NCBI RefSeq assembly: GCF_004664715.2
Contig: NC_051071.1
Coordinates: 86,938,936-87,002,935 of the forward strand
Direction: 5' to 3'
Length of the DNA stretch: 64,000 bases
Origin: Peromyscus leucopus
Taxonomy: Eukaryota; Chordata; Mammalia; Rodentia; Cricetidae
Below the pieces are notes generated by a model. The model was not told the origin of the DNA, made no database searches, and worked only from the letters and a program-made list of their open reading frames with translations. Numbering within the stretch: position 1 is the first letter of the stretch; each line of letters starts with the position of its first letter. A program made the position numbers and the translations under genes. Positions 32,742 to 44,350 of this stretch are shown one piece after another.

Positions 32742-32918
32742 ATGGAGGAGAACAGTGACTCCACGGAGAACCCCCAAGGCCAAGGGCGGCAAAACGCCAC
32801 CAAGTGTGGGTGGCTGAGGAAGCAAGGAGGCTTTGTCAAGACTTGGCATACCCGCTGGTTTGTGCTCAAAGGGGATCAGCTTTACTATTTCAAAGATGAA
32901 GATGAAACCAAGCCCTTG
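32742..32918 (+). CDS. ARHGAP24: ARHGAP24 (FilGAP) first coding exon, residues 1-59: N-terminus and first half of the PH domain
   Basis: ARHGAP24 is a Rac-directed GTPase-activating protein that binds filamin A and acts in Rho/ROCK-regulated cell spreading, polarity and podocyte function. Only its start is here: 59 codons in phase 0. Residues 1-20 are a polar lead ([20 protein letters not shown]). The PH domain begins at about residue 21, with strand 1 GWLRKQGG, then [14 protein letters not shown] and [10 protein letters not shown]; the basic residues K27, K33, R38 and K43 lie where PH domains contact phosphoinositides. The exon stops after L59 at a GTAAGT donor. The rest of the PH domain, the RhoGAP domain and the coiled coil must lie on exons beyond 64000. 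Compared with the human and mouse proteins as I recall them, one Gln of the PQQGQG run is missing and residue 20 is Thr instead of Ile. PH-lacking isoforms that start downstream are known for this gene; none is visible here. Confidence 0.95.
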
Positions 32919-32924
32919 GTAAGT
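32919..32924 (+). promoter_or_regulatory. ARHGAP24: 5' splice site (GTAAGT)
   Basis: The exon ends CCCTTG and continues GTAAGT, close to the consensus donor. The junction is phase 0. Read-through would hit a stop 11 codons later. Confidence 0.92.
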
Positions 32925-33784
32925 AGGAAAAACAATCCCTGCAGACCGTAGCAATCCACGCAGCTGGTGGAGTCTGAGGGGTCCCCGTCTCCTCGCTGGA
33001 TCTGTTTCCAGGCATCTTGTCTGCTTCTTTTACGGGGTTTCTTAGATTTGGACATGATGAACTGGCTAGTTGAGACTCAGAGGCAAATTATACTTGTCTA
33101 ATGTTAATTTTGAGTTTTACTAAAGGGACGGAATGTCTGAATCCCTCAGGCAACCTTACTTCATAAGAAAATATTAATGGTCATCTACTAGGGGATAGAG
33201 CTCATAACCAAGGCAGCTTTTTTTTCTTTTTTAGGAATAAGTTGAAAAATATGTATTTTAATGGAAATTGCCTATATAGCCACACTGCTCTGGGGACAGT
33301 TTCTGTGTTTCTTTGTGGTCCCTTAGTGGTCATTTATTTCCTGATATTCTTAGCCACACGTTTCAAAACTGTAATTAAAAAAAAAAAAGAAGCTCTTGAG
33401 TTTTCTCAGCTATGGTCATTGCTTATCAACAGAAGAAAGATGCAAAGGAGGCACCATCCCTGGCTCTTTCCTTTGCCTACATCTAGGGAAAATAGAAGTG
33501 AGAGGAGAGATATCTGAGACTGGCTGATATAATCATTCCCAATTGCATGTTCTTGAGGCTGCTTCCTCTCCTGTTGAAGTTCAAGATCTTAATTAGGAAT
33601 TTGAATCAGAACTCACCAAAGCATGATAGTTTCACAGGATTCTCATTCCTGTAAGTTAAATAAAAACAGTGTAAGTGCATACTGTAAACCCCAGTCAGTC
33701 ATAATACTAGTTTTTGCATATTGACCAGAGTTAAGAATTTACATTATTGTCTTATGAAATACTTACTGTTTATGTAGTTATATT
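32925..33784. other. No gene recognised
   Basis: Proximal intron with an A12 run near 33378. A 91-codon + frame (33242-33517) has no recognisable domain. Confidence 0.4.
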
Positions 33785-34090
33785 TGTCTATCTATCTATG
33801 CCCCCCCAAACACACATATATACACAACCCATTGGTATTGCTTGTGTCTACGTGTGTTTAGGGCTGACCACTTGAGATTGGACAATGGGAGTTTGTCCCT
33901 TGAGAAACTGATTCTTCCTCTCTCAGTGGTGGCCACTGGTAGCTCTTCACCTAGGAATGGGACCTTATGGAGTTTCCCCCATCCATGTTGGGACATCAAC
34001 TGGTGTTGCCATTATGTGGATCTTCTTCAGACAACCATATCTTTGAGATCTTAAGGATTCAGTTTCCCAAAGATGAGGTCATATGGTTGG
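33785..34090 (-). mobile_element. Rodent L1 3'-end fragment
   Basis: Antisense L1 3' UTR blocks: 'gtgtttagggctgaccactt', 'ggacaatgggagtttgtccc', 'tcaactggtgttgccattat'. The same blocks recur at 36480-36700. Confidence 0.75.
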
Positions 34091-34208
34091 GAGGGAGGAG
34101 CAGAATGATCTAGATGCAGTACTCATGTATGAATTTCTTCAAAAAAAATTAAAGCCACATCATTAATAAAGATGTGTATTCATTTATCTATATTAATATT
34201 AACTAAAA

Positions 34209-34800
34209 TTAATTAATTTTTCTTTTATTCTTCTCTCAAACATCACAACTGAGGTTTCCCCTTCCTCCACTCTCCCCAGTCTCCACCCTCCCCCAACCTC
34301 CACTCTTACTCAGATCCACTCCTTCTCCTTTTCCCTTCAAAAAAAAAAAAGAGCAAGCCTCCCAGAGACATCAACTGAACACAGCATAACAAATTACCTA
34401 AGACTAGAACACAAACCCTCATGTCAAAACTGGGCAAGGCAACCCAGTAGGAGGAAAAGGGTCTCAAGAGCAGGCCAAAGAGTCAGAGATACCTCCCACT
34501 CTAAGGAACCCCATAAGAACACCTAGATACAAAACTATAACATGTATTCAGAGGACCTAGCTAAGACCCATATAAAGTCTGAGATTGTCACTTCAGTCTC
34601 TGTGATCCCCTCTGGGCCCTGCTTAGTTGATTCTGTGGGCCATGTTCTCAGCTCCTCTGACTCCCACAATCCTCCCCCACCCCTTCTGCAGGGTTCCCCT
34701 GGCTCTGCCTAGTGTTTGGCTGGGGGTCTCTGCATCTGCTTCTGTCAGTTGCTGGATGATGCTTCTCTAAAGACAATTGGGCTAGTCCCCGATCTATGAG
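34209..34800 (-). mobile_element. Rodent L1 3'-end fragment
   Basis: Antisense L1 3' UTR: 'gagcaagcctcccagagaca', 'ggcaacccagtaggaggaaa', 'tagttgattctgtgggccat', 'tttggctgggggtctctgca', 'gttgctggatgatgcttctc'. A typical rodent L1 tail, moderately diverged. Confidence 0.88.
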
Positions 34801-36423
34801 TATTTATTTATTATCTCATGAAACACTTAAAATAACCCTTGATTTTTGTATTATTCTATGGTTGTGATTTTATTAGCCCTATCTTTTATTACATGAAGAA
34901 AACAAGGTTTAGGATGCAGTTTACCCCAAGTAAAATGAAAATGGTGCCATGATTTAGCTCTAGATATGTCAAGGTTCTTGTAGCCTGGGTCAAAGACCTC
35001 TGAGTCAATGAATAAGAGTGCTTCCTACTGGTGATGTGATAAGGGAGCACATTTCTACATTGGTCACTTGACTTCTCATGCCAAACCTGTGGGGATAGGG
35101 GACTCGTTATACAGATGGACAAACTATGGCTGTGGTGTCCATTCTTACGTCACACTCCAGAGTCCCTTTCTGTTGTGCAGCTTGTTTTATACCATGTAAC
35201 ATTCAGATTAAGACATTGTCTTGACTACAGAGTCATTTTTACCAAACTCAGACAAAGGATTAAGTTAATATGGAAACACTAGAACCTGAAGGATCCAACA
35301 TGAAGACTCTGGTAGGGAAGGATTGTGTTGAATATAACTAAAATGTGGGTCAGAGCCAGTGTTAGGTTACCTGGGTGCTCATCTGACACAACACTGGATG
35401 GACCAGATTGTCAGCCAGAAGGGATCTAAATTAAGTGATTTCTTATAGCATTGTCTAGGATGGAAATAAGTCACTAGGGGAGCAAGCAGAGAACTCACTG
35501 GCTACATGAGCAGAGAACTCTTAGTAGACTAAGCAGAGGTGGGGATTTTCCAGACAGAGTGTCCTTCTTTAATGAGGGTTACTTCATTGCCTTGGGTATG
35601 AGGCCGTTATTTCTCAAATGTGTGAACTGTAGATGACAGAGAAAGTGATCTTAGACCCTAGTTTGAGGAATTCTGCTCTGATCAAAGAAGATATTTTCAT
35701 GTTATCTCTGTTGTGTCCCTCTGTGTCATTTCTCACAAGTAATAGTCAGTAGTTTGGTTACTTTTATGTAAAAACTGGAAATATAATTAAAGCAATGCAA
35801 AAGAATGCTTTGAATTAATTCAAAGGAACCCCCCCTTAAAATTAAAATTACCTTACTTTGTAATATCTCTAAGAAAATATTGTTCTGTTATTAATATTAG
35901 ATTCAGTATTTACAGACTTACCATTTAAATGAACAAAATGGGGTGATATGTTCCAATGTAGCACCAATTCTTTCACGAGTCCAACATCTTTTAGCCACTA
36001 TCCTCCATAGCAATGTCAAAAACGTTCCTTTTAACATATTGTTAAGGACTAGAAATTAATAAGGCGGTTAAAATTTGAGATTAAATGACCTTATCTTTGT
36101 TGTTGTTTTTCTAATAATAAAAGCACCAGGGAATATGACACTGTAGTTTTTCATTTCAAACCTTTTGACTAATGTTGAAACATAAGCATATAAAATCCAG
36201 CCATTTCCAAACCAGAGACTTATCACTAACTTACATATCCATTCAGGAGTTATGCTATCCTATGATTGGACTAATTCCTTTCTTTGTTGGAACATGCTTT
36301 TTTGTTACTGAAAATTTCATATGTGAGTGCTGGATGTGTATCATTTCCTAACTCCTTACAACTCTTCCTTGCCCAACCACCTCCTCAAATTCATTGCCCC
36401 TTATTGTTTAAGAATTATTGTTT
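34801..36423. other. No gene recognised
   Basis: AT-rich intron. Nothing nameable by eye. Confidence 0.4.
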
Positions 36424-36455
36424 TACACACACATACACACACACACACACACACA
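36424..36455. repeat. (CA)n microsatellite
   Basis: CA repeat interrupted once by 'ta'. Confidence 0.95.
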
Positions 36456-37660
36456 TGAGCAAATTTATAAATACAACCTGCTGAGTCCATTTAGTGTGTT
36501 CAGGACTGAGCACTTGGGACAGGGAAACCTATCAAGGGATTTACTCCGGGGAAGACTGGTTATCTCTCTCTCAGCAATAATTAATTGCCTGACGTTCTTC
36601 ATCTGGGGGTAGAACCTTGTGAAATTTCCCCCATTCATATTGTAACATCAATTGGTGTTTCAGCTTCTTAGGTCTTACATAGGCAACCATATTGCTGAGA
36701 TTTCATGGGTCAGCTTCCCTATTACCCACAGGAGTCACCCTTTTCTAGTAGATGCCCTTATCCTCTGGTTCTTACAGTCTTTCCACTCCTTCTCTGACAT
36801 CCCCTCTGTCTTCGGGGTAGGGTTTGTGTTGTACATGAATCAGTTGGAGCTGGAAATCCTATGGTCTTCTTTCTCTACGTGTGACCAGTTGTCTCTTTCT
36901 GTCGTAAAAGAACCTTCTTAGTTAAGGGGTGGGAGCTGCACTTAACTGAATGCAGTCAGAATTTACACAGACTTACAGACGTGGCAGCATTGGTTCTCTG
37001 TAGCTGGAGTTTTCTCTCCAGCTCCCGCCACCAAGCCCCGGCAGTCCCTTAGCCCACTGATAAAATAAACACACAGACGCTTACATTATTTAAACTGCTT
37101 GGCCATTAGCTCAGGCCTATCATTGTCTAGCTCTTACTCTGATATTTAGCCCATTTCTATTAATCTTTACCTTGCCACGTGGCTCGTGGCTTACTGGTAC
37201 TTTACATCTTCCTTGTCCTGGCAGTAGCTCCAGGCAGTCTCTCCTCTGCCTTCCTGTTTTCTCTTTCCTCCTCTCTGTTAGTCCCGCCTATACTTCCTGC
37301 CTGGCCACTGGCCAATCAGTGTTTATTTATACAGAGTGATATCCACAGAAGTTTTCTGTGGTCCTTGGCCTTACCAGCCACAGGCACTGCTCTAGGTTTA
37401 GTGTGTCAGACATGATTTCCCTTCTACTGAGCTGACATTAAGTCCAATTAGGCAAATGTTGGTTACCCTAGATAAGTGCTTTTGTTGTACTCTTCAGACT
37501 ATCTTGCTTTTCTGGTCTTTGTTGTGGTTCATAGGTGTTATTTCTGGGTAAGATTAGTTGTAACTTTTCTTGCTTGGTATCTTGCATATTGGGGCCAGGC
37601 CTATTCTCTACTATGGTAATTGATTATCTCAACTCAGAATTATAAATATATTTTTAAAAA
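36456..37660 (-). mobile_element. Rodent L1 3' UTR fragment split by an LTR
   Basis: Left part: 'gtgttcaggactgagcactt', 'atcaattggtgtttcagctt', 'ctggttcttacagtctttcc'. Right part after the LTR: 'ctgagctgacattaagtcca', 'attaggcaaatgttggttac', 'tgtggttcataggtgttatt'. Both match rodent L1 3' UTR in antisense order, so the LTR at 36999-37346 appears to have inserted into a pre-existing L1. Confidence 0.75.
36999..37346 (-). mobile_element. ERV-type LTR inserted in the L1
   Basis: Starts TGTAGCTGGAGTTTTC on the + strand and ends near ATCCACA. In sense it carries 'ctgattggccagtggccagg' (CCAAT-type) and 'tgtataaataaac'. The same family, with an inserted B1, is at 60872-61423. I could not find a clean target duplication, so the exact ends are approximate. 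Confidence 0.7.
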
Positions 37661-37808
37661 ATGAAGGGTAAATGACATTTAAAACTCTTGTGGGAATCTA
37701 CAATATGTTTTTTTTTTCAATTGAACTCATGGCCTTATTCCTTATAGACAAATATTCAACTTCTGAGCTAAACCCCAAATCACTCTATCCTTCTTGTTCC
37801 CTACCTTA

Positions 37809-37915
<107 letters not shown>

Positions 37916-37919
37916 TAAA

Positions 37920-38048
37920 ATGGGGTTTTAGTAAGTTGCCCAGATTGGGTTTGAATTCACCCTGTAGCTCAGATAGGACTTGAACTTGTAATCCTCCTGC
38001 CTCAGCTTCCTAAGTAGTTGGGATTACAGATTTATGTCTCCAGTCCCA
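37920..38048 (-). repeat. Old B1/PB1-type SINE
   Basis: 'gggttttagtaagttgccca', 'cttgaacttgtaatcctcct', 'gcctcagcttcctaagtagt', 'tgggattacag': 7SL-derived monomer in antisense, diverged. Confidence 0.75.
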
Positions 38049-38349
38049 ATTTACAATAGGTTTATAAAGACTTAAATGAGGAAAATCTTTACAAATGTTG
38101 AAATTGGAATGTGTATTTGCACATCTATGTGTAGCAGCCAAAGGGATACTGCAGATGAACAGCTGGTGAAGAAGCATAAATCCCAGAATTCCTTGCTTCA
38201 GGTGGATTGTTCCTCAGTTCTGTCTTTTGACCTCCTACTAATCCTCAACTTTTCTTTGGACTTAGCTTTAGCCAGAAATATTTATTAATGATTTATATTC
38301 AATTTGATGCTTCAAACAAGATGTCCTTGGTATTCATGTATTTTGACTC
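38049..38349. other. No gene recognised
   Basis: Intronic sequence. Confidence 0.4.
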
Positions 38350-38624
38350 CCAGTTTTAAGAATGTGATCTATCATTGTGGGGAAGGCATGGCAGGTGGGA
38401 CCAGCTCCTGTTCACAGTGATGGAAGTGGAAGGTGGTTAGTCTACCCCATAGGCAGAAAGGAAGCAAAGAGCTCAGACAGGACCCAGCAATAAATGAAAC
38501 CCTTAAGACCTGCCCCCAACTATCTACTTCTGTAGGGAGGCCACAGTCCCAGAGCATCTACAGTCTTTGAAAACAGCATAGCAGTGGACCAGGTGTTCAA
38601 GTCCATGAACCTGTGGGGGACATT
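38350..38624 (+). repeat. Old interspersed repeat fragment, family not assigned
   Basis: 'ggggaaggcatggcaggtgg' and 'aacctgtgggggacattttt' place it with the 9630-10010 type. Confidence 0.4.
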
Positions 38625-38778
38625 TTTTGTTCTGTTTTACATGATTTTGAGTCAGGGTTTCATATCACCCAGGCTGCCCTGGAACTTGCTATGTAACCAT
38701 GGATGACTGTGAACTGTTATTCCCCTGCCTTCAAATCTGAAGTGCCGCATACAGGCAAACACCATCATTCTTGGTCTG
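38625..38778 (-). repeat. Old B1-type SINE
   Basis: 'gagtcagggtttcatatcac', 'ccaggctgccctggaacttg', 'caaacaccatcattcttgg' in antisense order. Confidence 0.65.
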
Positions 38779-39068
38779 TGGGGACATTTCACACACAAAC
38801 AATAGCAGCTCCATGTTTACAAGTGTGAAAAGAGGGCAAGAAGTTTAGAGAGATGGATGGGGTCATGGTGCAAAGGTCTATGTGCTAGGCAGAGACTGCA
38901 TTGCCTTGTGGACAGTGGGAAGCAACTTCCAGAAAAACCTCACACCCTGTGTTACTGTCTGAGAGAGGAGTTTGGGCAGCTATTTCCTAATATGTTAAAA
39001 ACCTGTTAATGATATAATTTTCTCAGGTTTTTTTTCTTTTGTATCTTCAACTTTTATCTCTATAAGAA

Positions 39069-39070
<2 letters not shown>
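38779..39070. other. No gene recognised
   Basis: Intronic sequence. Confidence 0.4.

Positions 39071-39160
<90 letters not shown>
39071..39160. repeat. (CA)n-(TA)n composite microsatellite
   Basis: About 19 CA units followed by about 26 TA units. Confidence 0.98.
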
Positions 39161-39162
<2 letters not shown>

Positions 39163-39951
39163 AGTTTAGTATATCCCAGACTTAATTATGTGGACTTTAC
39201 ATCATTTTTTCATAATCTTCCTCAGATTGCACTTGGCTTTCCAGATATTCAACCACCTGTTCAGGTGGGAGGACTTCAGAAGTCTCACCCCCCCCTTCTG
39301 TGTTTTCTTGTTGAGTAGAAGGTGAAGTTGCCCCATGTTCCCCATTTTCTAAGGGTGATTTGCAGTGGCCTTACAGCCCCAATCAGGACTCCTTGGCAGT
39401 GTGTTGAAACTCACCTTGAAATAATAGCTTACCTACTCAACTTAAAAATACATGAAGCTAAATATCTTTATTATATGTCACATTTTTAAAAAATGATAAT
39501 CAACCTCACAATTTTAGTTCACCAGGGTAAAACCATTGAAAATCCACTGGCAACAAGTGAATGCACTAATACAGAGACACACTTTATTCACAGACAACTG
39601 AAAACTTTACAGTTGATTTTGGTTGTTTCTAGGGAAAAAATACAGAAAAGTGATCCATGTGGGCATTTGTGTATCTACCATTTTATCACTCATAGGCTAC
39701 GGCTATCAGCATTTTATAGAGCTTTATTTTTTCCAGATTTTTAGATTTATTTCCTATTTTTGTTATAATCTTAGAGTAAAGTGATATTATATGGAGGAAA
39801 GTTGAAAAATTAACTATATAGAAGATTATAAAAATATTTTCATTCACGCTACACCCTAAGCTTTGGAACAACTGTTTTTAAGGGTTTTTAAAACAGGTTT
39901 AAACCAATTTTATGAAACTGTTCACTTGGCCACCTTTCATTAATAATTATG
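39161..39951. other. No gene recognised
   Basis: AT-rich intron with unsupported short frames. Confidence 0.4.
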
Positions 39952-40152
39952 ATGGCCTGGAGTGATGACTCAAGGGTTAAGAACACTTGTTGCTTTTGCA
40001 GAGGACCCAGGTTCAGTTCCCAGCACCCACATGGCAGTTCACAACTGTAATTCCAATTCCAAGGGAATCAGGCATATATTTTATACACATATATGCATGC
40101 AGGCAAAAAATACTAATACACATAAGATAAAAAAATAAATGTTTAAAAAATG
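39952..40152 (+). repeat. B2/B3 SINE
   Basis: 'ggcctggagtgatgactcaa', 'gttaagaacacttgttgctt', 'gcagaggacccaggttcagt', 'cccagcacccacatggcagt' and a final 'aataaatg' A-rich tail: the tRNA-derived head with A/B boxes followed by the B2/B3 body. Confidence 0.9.
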
Positions 40153-41435
40153 ATCAATGGCTGAGGCTTTAATTACAGCTATCATAGCATGAAGGAAGAG
40201 TCATAGATTTGACATGAGTGTTGTTATTTCTAAAAATAAGGCAATGGTATGGGTATGTTAATGCTATTATGGGGCAATCTGTCTGGCTTCTCTCCTGAAG
40301 TATACTGTAACATAAATAAAAGCTAAGTTTTGCCTTGGGCTATGCTGGCAAATTTCTCCTACACACCTCTGTGCTAGAAGGACAGCGGGAAACATCAATT
40401 TTTAGAATCTAGTCTGAGACTTCTGAGAAAATGGCTAAAAGCCAGACAGGCACCAACCCAATTAATATAGTTTAGACTTTCCACCACAGATATTGATCCA
40501 GTGTGTGGGGAATGTTTTTTCTGGGTACAATGAGGATGGCACTATATTAGATCACAATAGATTTTCCTATCTCAGAGCACAAAATGATGTTGAGTATTGT
40601 AACCTGAGGACTGACCTCTAAATGTGTAGAATTGATTGCTGATTAAAGAGTAAGGTCTAATTTTATATATACTTAATGAAACTCATGAGTTCATGAAATC
40701 TAGAAACCTCTCAGGTACTTGTTGTTCCCTGTTACAAAACAGGAATCAAAGAAGCCAAGGCCACAGCTAAGAGCTTAAAGTAACACTGCAAATGTGAAAG
40801 GAATCTCACTGTCACACCCTATGTCACAGACTTATGTGTGGCACCTGAGGCATTTGGTATTCAAAGAGAGATATAAAATAACATTGCATGTCATCGTGAG
40901 TTTTTAGGGATTCTTTGGGATTTCATAGAAATTTTTATATCGAGACAGGAAATGCAATTAATTCCAATTAGTTTATTCCACTGCTGAATAATTTCTCATT
41001 GTTTCTCTCTATGCAGCAAAATGAAGTACAATATTTTTCATTTCAGACAAAAAGACTTTGGAGTAAAATTCTTTGTGTAGAACTTTAGCTGTCTGCTGAC
41101 AAATCGTGACACATTCGCCAAATGACTAAGTAGTTTAAATTTTGATGAACTTGTTTGTACAGTGAGATCATGATGGCATTCCTCATGCTCTTACTAAGAG
41201 GATTAGATGAGACTAATGTATACACGGTCTTAGCCAGAAGGCTGAGAAGTGGGGAAGCAGTGAGAGAATTTATGTGGGTGACCTCAAGATGCAATCACAC
41301 ATTGTAAACAGAAAATCAGCACCGACTGTCCATGTGTGAGTTTCCTTTCTGATGTTATCCAAGCTGCTCATGTCTGACTGATCCCTTCTAAAAACGCATA
41401 GGTTTCTAGTGTCCCTACAGACATTCTGCTAGAAA
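40153..41435. other. No gene recognised
   Basis: About 1.3 kb of intron. Part near 40280-40560 may be a decayed LTR, but I could not support it. Confidence 0.35.
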
Positions 41436-41448
41436 ACAAAATGAAGTG

Positions 41449-41552
41449 GGAGAGAGAGAGGGAGGGAGGGGGGAGGGAGGGAGGGGGGGAGGGCGGGAGG
41501 AGGGAGGAGGGAGGGAGGGAGGAGGGAGGAGGGAGGGAGGGAGGAGGGAGGG
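41449..41552. repeat. (GGGA)n purine tract
   Basis: Pure A/G on the + strand except one C, with many G3-G6 runs. It follows a short (GA)n. Candidate G-quadruplex and triplex sequence. Confidence 0.95.
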
Positions 41553-41789
41553 GAACAGTAGCAGACAGCTTATTCCTTTCTTGGGTTAGAATCTGAACAG
41601 GTGAGAGAAATCTTAGTAGCACTTTAGACACTCAGGTTGCCAGTTATTTTGCTTCCAAATTCAACATGGCCTCCTTTCCCCCCATCATCCAAGAAAGGGA
41701 TAGAAAAGGATTACTGCATGGCTGGATCAAGAGTGCATCTTGTCATGTTCATGTACCCTTAGTTAGGTGCAATGGATCACTAGCAATTA

Positions 41790-41905
41790 CTTTTCTGTCA
41801 CCATGGTAAAGTACCACAACCAAACATCACTTAGGGAAGAGTCCATCCTTGCAGGAAGCATGTAGGTCCTTGTGCTCATAGACAAACACTAGGGAAACCA
41901 GGACT
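41790..41905 (+). repeat. Old interspersed repeat fragment, family not assigned
   Basis: 'ttctgtcaccatggtaaagt' followed by 'accacaaccaaacatcactt' resembles the start of the 9630 and 11881 types. Confidence 0.35.
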
Positions 41906-42904
41906 GTTAAAAACACGGGGTTGTTGCTTCAAAGGGAGAGGTGTGTAACCTGTTTTCCACCCAGAAGGCTGGAAACAGATGTGGTTAATAGCACGGTGAC
42001 ATCTGTGCTATGTATATGGCCAGCCCATGCCAATTCCCCTAGACTCATTTTTATCTCCGTTAATCAATTGTGCCATCCTCCCCAGAACTTTATCAGGAGC
42101 ATTGTGTACCATGAGCCTGCTTCCTCAGTTACTCTGTGGAACCCAACTTTATGAAAGATGTCATTTGTATTTCACAATCATTTCCATGCAGTCATGTTTT
42201 AAGCGTTTGTTGTACACACAGGTTTTAGTTAATTATCACTAGGAAACACTTTTCCAATTTGTACTGTGCTTACACATGCCTAAAATAAACTACCCAGTGT
42301 CAGACTCTTGAAGTTTGAACAAAGACCAGCTACTGAGTCATGTTGAAACAGATTTCCTTCTTGCCTCAAGTAGATGAACATTCTGCCAGCTGTGGTGCTT
42401 GCACAGACCGCACACATGTGATGGTGGGAAGAGCTGGTGGCGGGACCAGAAAGCTGGCTGGTCACATTTTCATCTACCTAAATATCCTCAAATAGCACCA
42501 CTGTCTGTGACCGAGGATTCACATATGTGAGCCTGTTAGGGATATTTCTCATCCAAACCACCATAGTTTCTCATTGCAAAGGAGGCTGGACAGTTGACCT
42601 AGCATGTAGCATGTGAGAATGAATAAGCAGTCTCTGTCACAGGTGATTAAAGCATTCCTGGAAAAATGGGTTAAATTCCAGTGGCTGTTATGGATATTTA
42701 TGGTTTTGACAAAAGGCCATACAATTTTTTTTTTTTAAAGAAGGAAAACTGCAAATAATAAGCATCCTAGAAGAAACATCTATTATTGCTTCAGAACTTA
42801 TTGAAACTTTCTGGAAGTGGGTATTTAATATGAGAGTTGAAGAATGATACCACATTTGGAGTGTTATATGTATATATGTATATAGTGACATGCTGGCTAG
42901 TGCT
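41906..42904. other. No gene recognised
   Basis: Intronic sequence with a T-run at about 42726-42736. Confidence 0.4.
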
Positions 42905-43296
42905 TGTAAACTTGCCACAACCTAGAGTCATCTAGCAGAGAGAACCTCAACTGAGAAAGCCTCTGTCAGATTACCTGTAGGCAAGTCTTCAGCACAGCTC
43001 CTTGATTAATATTGATTAATAATTGATGTGGAGGGCTTGTCCACTGGGGGCTGTACCACCTCTGTGCAGGTGTCATGGGTTGTATATGAAAATGGGCTGG
43101 GCAAGCCATGACGACCAAGTCAGTAGGAGGTATTTTTCCATGGCTTCTGCTTCAGTTCCTGTCTTCAGGTTCCTGCCTTGAGCTCCTGCCCTGACTTCCC
43201 TCAGTAATGGATGATAGCCTTGCATTTTCCTTCCCTAGCTGATTTTGGTCTTTGGTTGTGTTTTATCACAGCAATAGAGACCCTAACTAAGACGAA
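42905..43296 (-). repeat. Rodent '(c)ttagttagggtttctattgctg'-type repeat, copy 3
   Basis: Antisense: 'cctagagtcatctagcagag', 'aacctcaactgagaaagcct', 'tgccctgacttccctcagta', ending 'agagaccctaactaagac'. Full length. Confidence 0.85.
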
Positions 43297-43515
43297 TGAA
43301 AGGGTGTGGTCCTAGCCTTTTGGTAGACTGTTGGAGACTGGAGCTTGACCACATGTTTTAGTGCATATGAATGAAGGCACACTGGGAGAGAGTTCTGGCA
43401 AGACATAACTAGAACAGACCTACTAAGACAGACATACTAGGAGAGAGTTGAGTGGTATAAATGATTTTGGAATTTCATTCCAAGACCTTCCCTGCCCCCT
43501 ATTTCATGTAACTTT

Positions 43516-43592
43516 CTTTTCTTCTTCTTCTTCTTCTTCTTCTTCTTCTTCTTCTTCTTCTTCTTCTTCTTCTTCTTCTTCTTCTTCTTCTT
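43516..43592. repeat. (TTC)n microsatellite (GAA on the - strand)
   Basis: About 24 pure TTC units, continuing into imperfect TCC/TCT to about 43680. The polyserine frame across it is an artefact. Confidence 0.98.
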
Positions 43593-43680
43593 CCTCCTCT
43601 TCCTCCTCCCCCTCCTCTCTTCCTCCTTATCCTCCCATGCTCCTTCCTTTCCTTTCTCCTCCTGCTCTTCCTCTGTCTTA

Positions 43681-44059
43681 TTCTTCTGCTTCTTAATTTA
43701 AAGCTAAATAGTCAAAATAGGCCTCTGTCTACACAGTGTTCATTGCAAAGGAATCCAAGTGTGCACCTACCCTTTCGGGACCCATTCTGACAGACGTGGA
43801 ACTGTCTTGTGAATCTACAATGGACTTACTATTTTATGTTATAAAAGCACCTAGACTATAGAAATACTCTTGGCATTCTATCATTCATTCTCACAGAGGA
43901 GGAATTATGTAAATACTCATCAAGTCACAGTTGTGTGTAAGAGGAAGGGCTGAGAATAATCATCAGTGTACAGAAGGCACCTAAGGGGGAAGCAGCAAAG
44001 GCATTGAGCTAAAAATAAATGGTTGGGCAGAGGGCAACAGCATGAGGCAAATATCCTTC
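43681..44059. other. No gene recognised
   Basis: Intronic sequence. Confidence 0.4.
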
Positions 44060-44069
44060 CTCCTAACAT

Positions 44070-44350
44070 TCTGTACACTGGTTTTATCTACTCCGGGCAT
44101 TTGCCTGGCAAGCAGTTGACCTCAGCTGCTTTGGGTATGGGTTCTAGAGTCATACTTCCTGGATTCACTAAAGGCTTACCCAATGGCTACAGGCCTTGGG
44201 TACGCTATTAAATGTCATACTTTGTTATTGATATTTGTAAAATGTTAAGTGATAAAAATATCTACCTGACAGATTGTGAGCTGTGTGAAGTGTTTCAAGA
44301 TGTAACGCAGCACCTAGTCTCATTAAAGCTGAATATATATTAGTTATTGT
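44070..44350 (+). repeat. MIR SINE
   Basis: 'ggttctagagtcatacttcc', 'tggattcactaaaggcttac', 'gatatttgtaaaatgttaag', 'cctagtctcattaaagctga' follow the MIR consensus order (tRNA-derived head, core, LINE-like tail). Ancient mammalian element. Confidence 0.65.

Noticed and set aside
32457..32954. 165-codon - strand frame and the PSFLP/KEGR repeat frames over the exon
   Set aside because: Shadow of the TTCC tract and of the ARHGAP24 exon on the other strand.
43448..43696. Polyserine frame
   Set aside because: Translation of the (TTC)n array.
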